Part shown: positions 62,364 to 64,000 of the stretch, one piece after another
Position numbering within the stretch: the first letter of the stretch is position 1
Layout: every line of letters begins with the position of its first letter
Assembly: GCA_040754815.1 (NCBI GenBank)
Contig: JBFMBX010000001.1
Span: 124,001 to 188,000, forward strand
Reading direction: 5' to 3'
DNA length: 64,000 bases
From: Bellilinea sp040754815
GTDB taxonomy: Bacteria; Chloroflexota; Anaerolineae; Anaerolineales; Anaerolineaceae
The notes under the pieces: generated by a model
Databases searched by the model: none
What the model was told of the DNA's origin: nothing
What the model saw: only the letters and a program-made list of their open reading frames with translations
Made by a program: the position numbers and the translations under genes

Positions 62364-62576
62364 ATGTCAGAACGTTATACCGGGACCGTCAAGTGGTTCA
62401 ACCCTGCCAAGGGGTACGGCTTTATCGGCCGTGATAATGGGGAGGATGTTTTCGTACATTTCTCCGCAATCGATATGCAAGGCTACAAGCAGTTGAAGGA
62501 AGGCCAGAAAGTGGAGTTTTCTATCGAAAAAGGTCCCAAAGGTCTCCAAGCCGCGCAAGTTGTTCCACTGCAGTAA
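62364..62576 (+). CDS. cold shock protein (CspA family)
   Basis: 70-residue OB-fold RNA chaperone. RNP1 is KGYGFIGRD (residues 16-24) and RNP2 is DVFVHFSAI (28-36); the start SERYTGTVKWFNPAKGYGFI is typical. The AAGGPKG-like end is normal. Stands alone with its own promoter and terminator. Confidence 0.96.
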   Translation: MSERYTGTVKWFNPAKGYGFIGRDNGEDVFVHFSAIDMQGYKQLKEGQKVEFSIEKGPKGLQAAQVVPLQ

Positions 62577-62608
62577 CCTTATCACATCATCTTATTACAA
62601 TTGTCATA

Positions 62609-62636
62609 CAGAGCCGCTCTTCGCGGCTCTGTTGTT
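62609..62636 (+). terminator. terminator of the cold shock gene
   Basis: Nine-bp stem CAGAGCCGC/GCGGCTCTG (62609-62617, 62623-62631) with TTGTTT after it. It also lies at the 3' end of the convergent YdcF-like gene and may serve both. Confidence 0.85.
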
Positions 62637-63289
62637 TAATCTTCCCGTCCAAATCCCAGCAAATAACCGGCAACCTTGGCCAGTTCCGCAAGCGTAACTT
62701 CCCACCCCTGCCGGCTGAACATCCATGTCGTCGCTTTATACCAGTGTCCGGTGACGGCATGAATCTGCACACTGACCTCACTGCCTTTGAAAGTATCATG
62801 GAAGATGAGCCGTGTGCGAAAGGTATGGTAAGGATCGGTGACCACAATGCAGGATTTATGACCCCAGTACTCCATGTACTCCCGCACACTTTTGGCCTCT
62901 TCCACCGTGGAGCGAGATACTTCCGGGATGATCCGAATGTTATCCATGGGCACCCCCATAGCGGAAAGATTGTTCCGCACCAAAAGGCTGTAGCGGGTGC
63001 CGATCTCATTGATCGTATCCCCTGTTTCGGTGATTAAAATAATTCGCGAAGTCTTCTCCCGATAAAGTTTGACCGCTTCCTGCCAGCGCTGACGGTCTCC
63101 CCCGCTCAATAAAACGATCATATCCGCATCTTTTTCCGGATCAGAAGTGATCAATAAAGCACCAACGGCGCTCAACAACACATACAATACCAGCGGAAGA
63201 AACGCCAGTATAGTGACCACCCCCATCCCCCTCAAAAAACAACCGCCACACCCCCTGCTTTGGTTTGAGGTTTGAGTTGGTTGGTTCAT
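62636..63289 (-). CDS. YdcF/SanA/ElyC-like DUF218 protein
   Basis: 217 residues from ATG 63289, supported by GAGGATGAA; the longer start lies inside patB. One membrane helix (about 24-48, MGVVTILAFLPLVLYVLLSAVGALL), then a DUF218 domain: DADMIVLLSGGDRQRWQEAVKLYREKTSRIILITETGD, SRSTVEEAKSVREYMEYWGHKSCIVVTDPYHTFRTRLIF. Related proteins act in envelope or vancomycin-tolerance functions. Two bases after the patB stop. Confidence 0.85.
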   Translation of the reverse strand: MNQPTQTSNQSRGCGGCFLRGMGVVTILAFLPLVLYVLLSAVGALLITSDPEKDADMIVLLSGGDRQRWQEAVKLYREKTSRIILITETGDTINEIGTRYSLLVRNNLSAMGVPMDNIRIIPEVSRSTVEEAKSVREYMEYWGHKSCIVVTDPYHTFRTRLIFHDTFKGSEVSVQIHAVTGHWYKATTWMFSRQGWEVTLAELAKVAGYLLGFGRED

Positions 63290-63290
63290 T

Positions 63291-64000
63291 TCATCCTCGT
63301 GTGTAATCCTCGAAAGCCGCAATCATGCGGTTTACCCCTTCTTCTAGCAAGGCGCGCGGACAGCCAAAATTCAAGCGCACATGACCTTCACCGCCCGCCC
63401 CAAATGCCTTTCCGTCGTTCAATCCCACTCTGGCTTTTTCAAGAAAAAAGGTGAAGGGGTCATGAGCCGTCTCTGTTTCGCGAAAATCCAGCCACGCCAG
63501 GTAAGTGCCTTCGGGCAAGGGCATTTTTACACCCGGCATCCTCTCGTGGACCGTGCGGTACAACCAATCACGGTTTTTTTGTAGATATTCTAACAACTGG
63601 TCTAGCCACGGTTTGCCCGCCCGATAGGCAGCCAGTGCCGCAGTCATTCCCATAAGGTTAACTCCCCCAATCAATCCTCGCCGTGCTTTGTTGATCCGCT
63701 GCCGAATTTCCGGGTTTGGCACCACAGCAAAAGAGAATTCCAGACCGGGGATATTGAAGGACTTGCTGGGCGCCATCAAAGTCACCGTGCGGTAAGCAAT
63801 TTCAGCATCCAGCGAGGCCATCGGCACATGCCGATAACCCTGATACACCAGATCGCAGTGGATTTCATCGGAGCAAATCACAATCTTTCGCCGCAGACAT
63901 TCTTCGGCCATTTGCTGCAACTCGGCAATTGTGAACACTCTCCCAACCGGATTGTGTGGATTGCACAATAAAAACATGCCGGTATTTTGATCCAGAGACC
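63291..64000 (-). CDS. patB: PatB/MalY-type cystathionine beta-lyase, 5' part beyond window
   Basis: C-terminal 235 codons of a fold-type I PLP enzyme (MalY/PatB family); the frame stays open to the right edge and reads SLDQNTGMFLLCNPHNPVGRVF at the cut. NPHNPVGR binds the substrate carboxylate, SDEIHCDLVY holds the PLP-ring Asp, and MAPSKSFNIPGLE has the Schiff-base Lys. The end VRLNFGCPRALLEEGVNRM supplies the Arg for the carboxylate. Likely releases homocysteine or ammonia plus pyruvate from cystathionine or cysteine. Confidence 0.92.
   Translation of the reverse strand, partial: SLDQNTGMFLLCNPHNPVGRVFTIAELQQMAEECLRRKIVICSDEIHCDLVYQGYRHVPMASLDAEIAYRTVTLMAPSKSFNIPGLEFSFAVVPNPEIRQRINKARRGLIGGVNLMGMTAALAAYRAGKPWLDQLLEYLQKNRDWLYRTVHERMPGVKMPLPEGTYLAWLDFRETETAHDPFTFFLEKARVGLNDGKAFGAGGEGHVRLNFGCPRALLEEGVNRMIAAFEDYTRG

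Noticed and set aside
1..64000. tRNA genes, CRISPR arrays, insertion sequences or prophage
   Set aside because: No cloverleaf with TTCRA loop and matching acceptor stem, no regular short repeats with spacers, and no transposase, integrase or phage proteins seen on either strand.

Overview
The window is a gene-dense stretch of bacterial chromosome with no mobile elements, no CRISPR array and no tRNA or rRNA genes that I could find. Protein families, domain mixtures and gene order (a YvcK protein with an N-terminal membrane domain, a CpXC-domain coiled-coil protein, a threonine-rich NBR1-type Ig-like lipoprotein, a UPF0104 flippase-like protein, a rpmH-rnpA-yidD-yidC-jag cluster) suggest a Chloroflexota bacterium of the class Anaerolineae. 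This is inference from gene content, not from a marker gene. Soluble NAD-linked formate dehydrogenase genes, an L-lactate dehydrogenase and an alpha-glucosidase fit a fermentative, carbohydrate-using anaerobe.

Layout. 1-7305 (minus): argS (cut by the window edge), rpsT, thrB, thrC, pgk, gap and a yvcK/glmR homologue. 7401-12923 (plus): ROK glucokinase, class III aminotransferase, GAF-PAS histidine kinase and a CpXC protein. 12912-18591 (minus): NBR1-Ig lipoprotein, phosphoglucose/phosphomannose isomerase and a CydDC-type ABC exporter. 18696-24872: formate dehydrogenase module (fdhD, mobA on the opposite strand, a NuoE-NuoF fusion, a NuoG-like ferredoxin protein and a Cys-type molybdopterin catalytic subunit). 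24875-27479 (minus): AI-2E permease with a coupled 65-aa protein, an FHA membrane protein and a probable 6S RNA gene. 27480-35136: a compact set combining GTP cyclohydrolase II, a reductase-only RibD-like protein, a medium-chain dehydrogenase, a PTPS/QueD-like protein without the catalytic Cys, a GT4 glycosyltransferase, a methyltransferase, a PlsC-like acyltransferase and a flippase-like protein. I regard this as the best candidate for an undescribed pathway (possibly a glycosylated or methylated pterin or pyrimidine).

35240-43313 (minus): ileS under a T-box leader, a GT-C membrane glycosyltransferase, pyrimidine-nucleoside phosphorylase and a GT2. The IleRS is of the type 2 kind and carries a swapped GXHH version of the HXGH signature. 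43382-47011 (minus): jag, yidC, a BamB-like lipoprotein, yidD, rnpA and rpmH as one apparent operon with a clear promoter and terminator. 47165-50489 (minus): KimA-like potassium transporter plus two RCK/TrkA proteins. 50637-56148 (plus): BarA-like hybrid kinase, a receiver-CpaE/TadZ-like protein with a degenerate P-loop, and ldh. 56145-64000: GH13 glucosidase, PAP2-like protein, mtaB, a lipoprotein, a TPR protein, cold shock gene, a YdcF/SanA-like protein and a PatB-type beta-lyase cut by the window edge.

Two genome-wide habits are visible. Several genes have a -10 box only 6-10 bases before the start codon (leaderless or nearly leaderless mRNAs), and convergent genes usually overlap at their 3' ends without any terminator. 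All functions are homology readings made by eye; no search was run.
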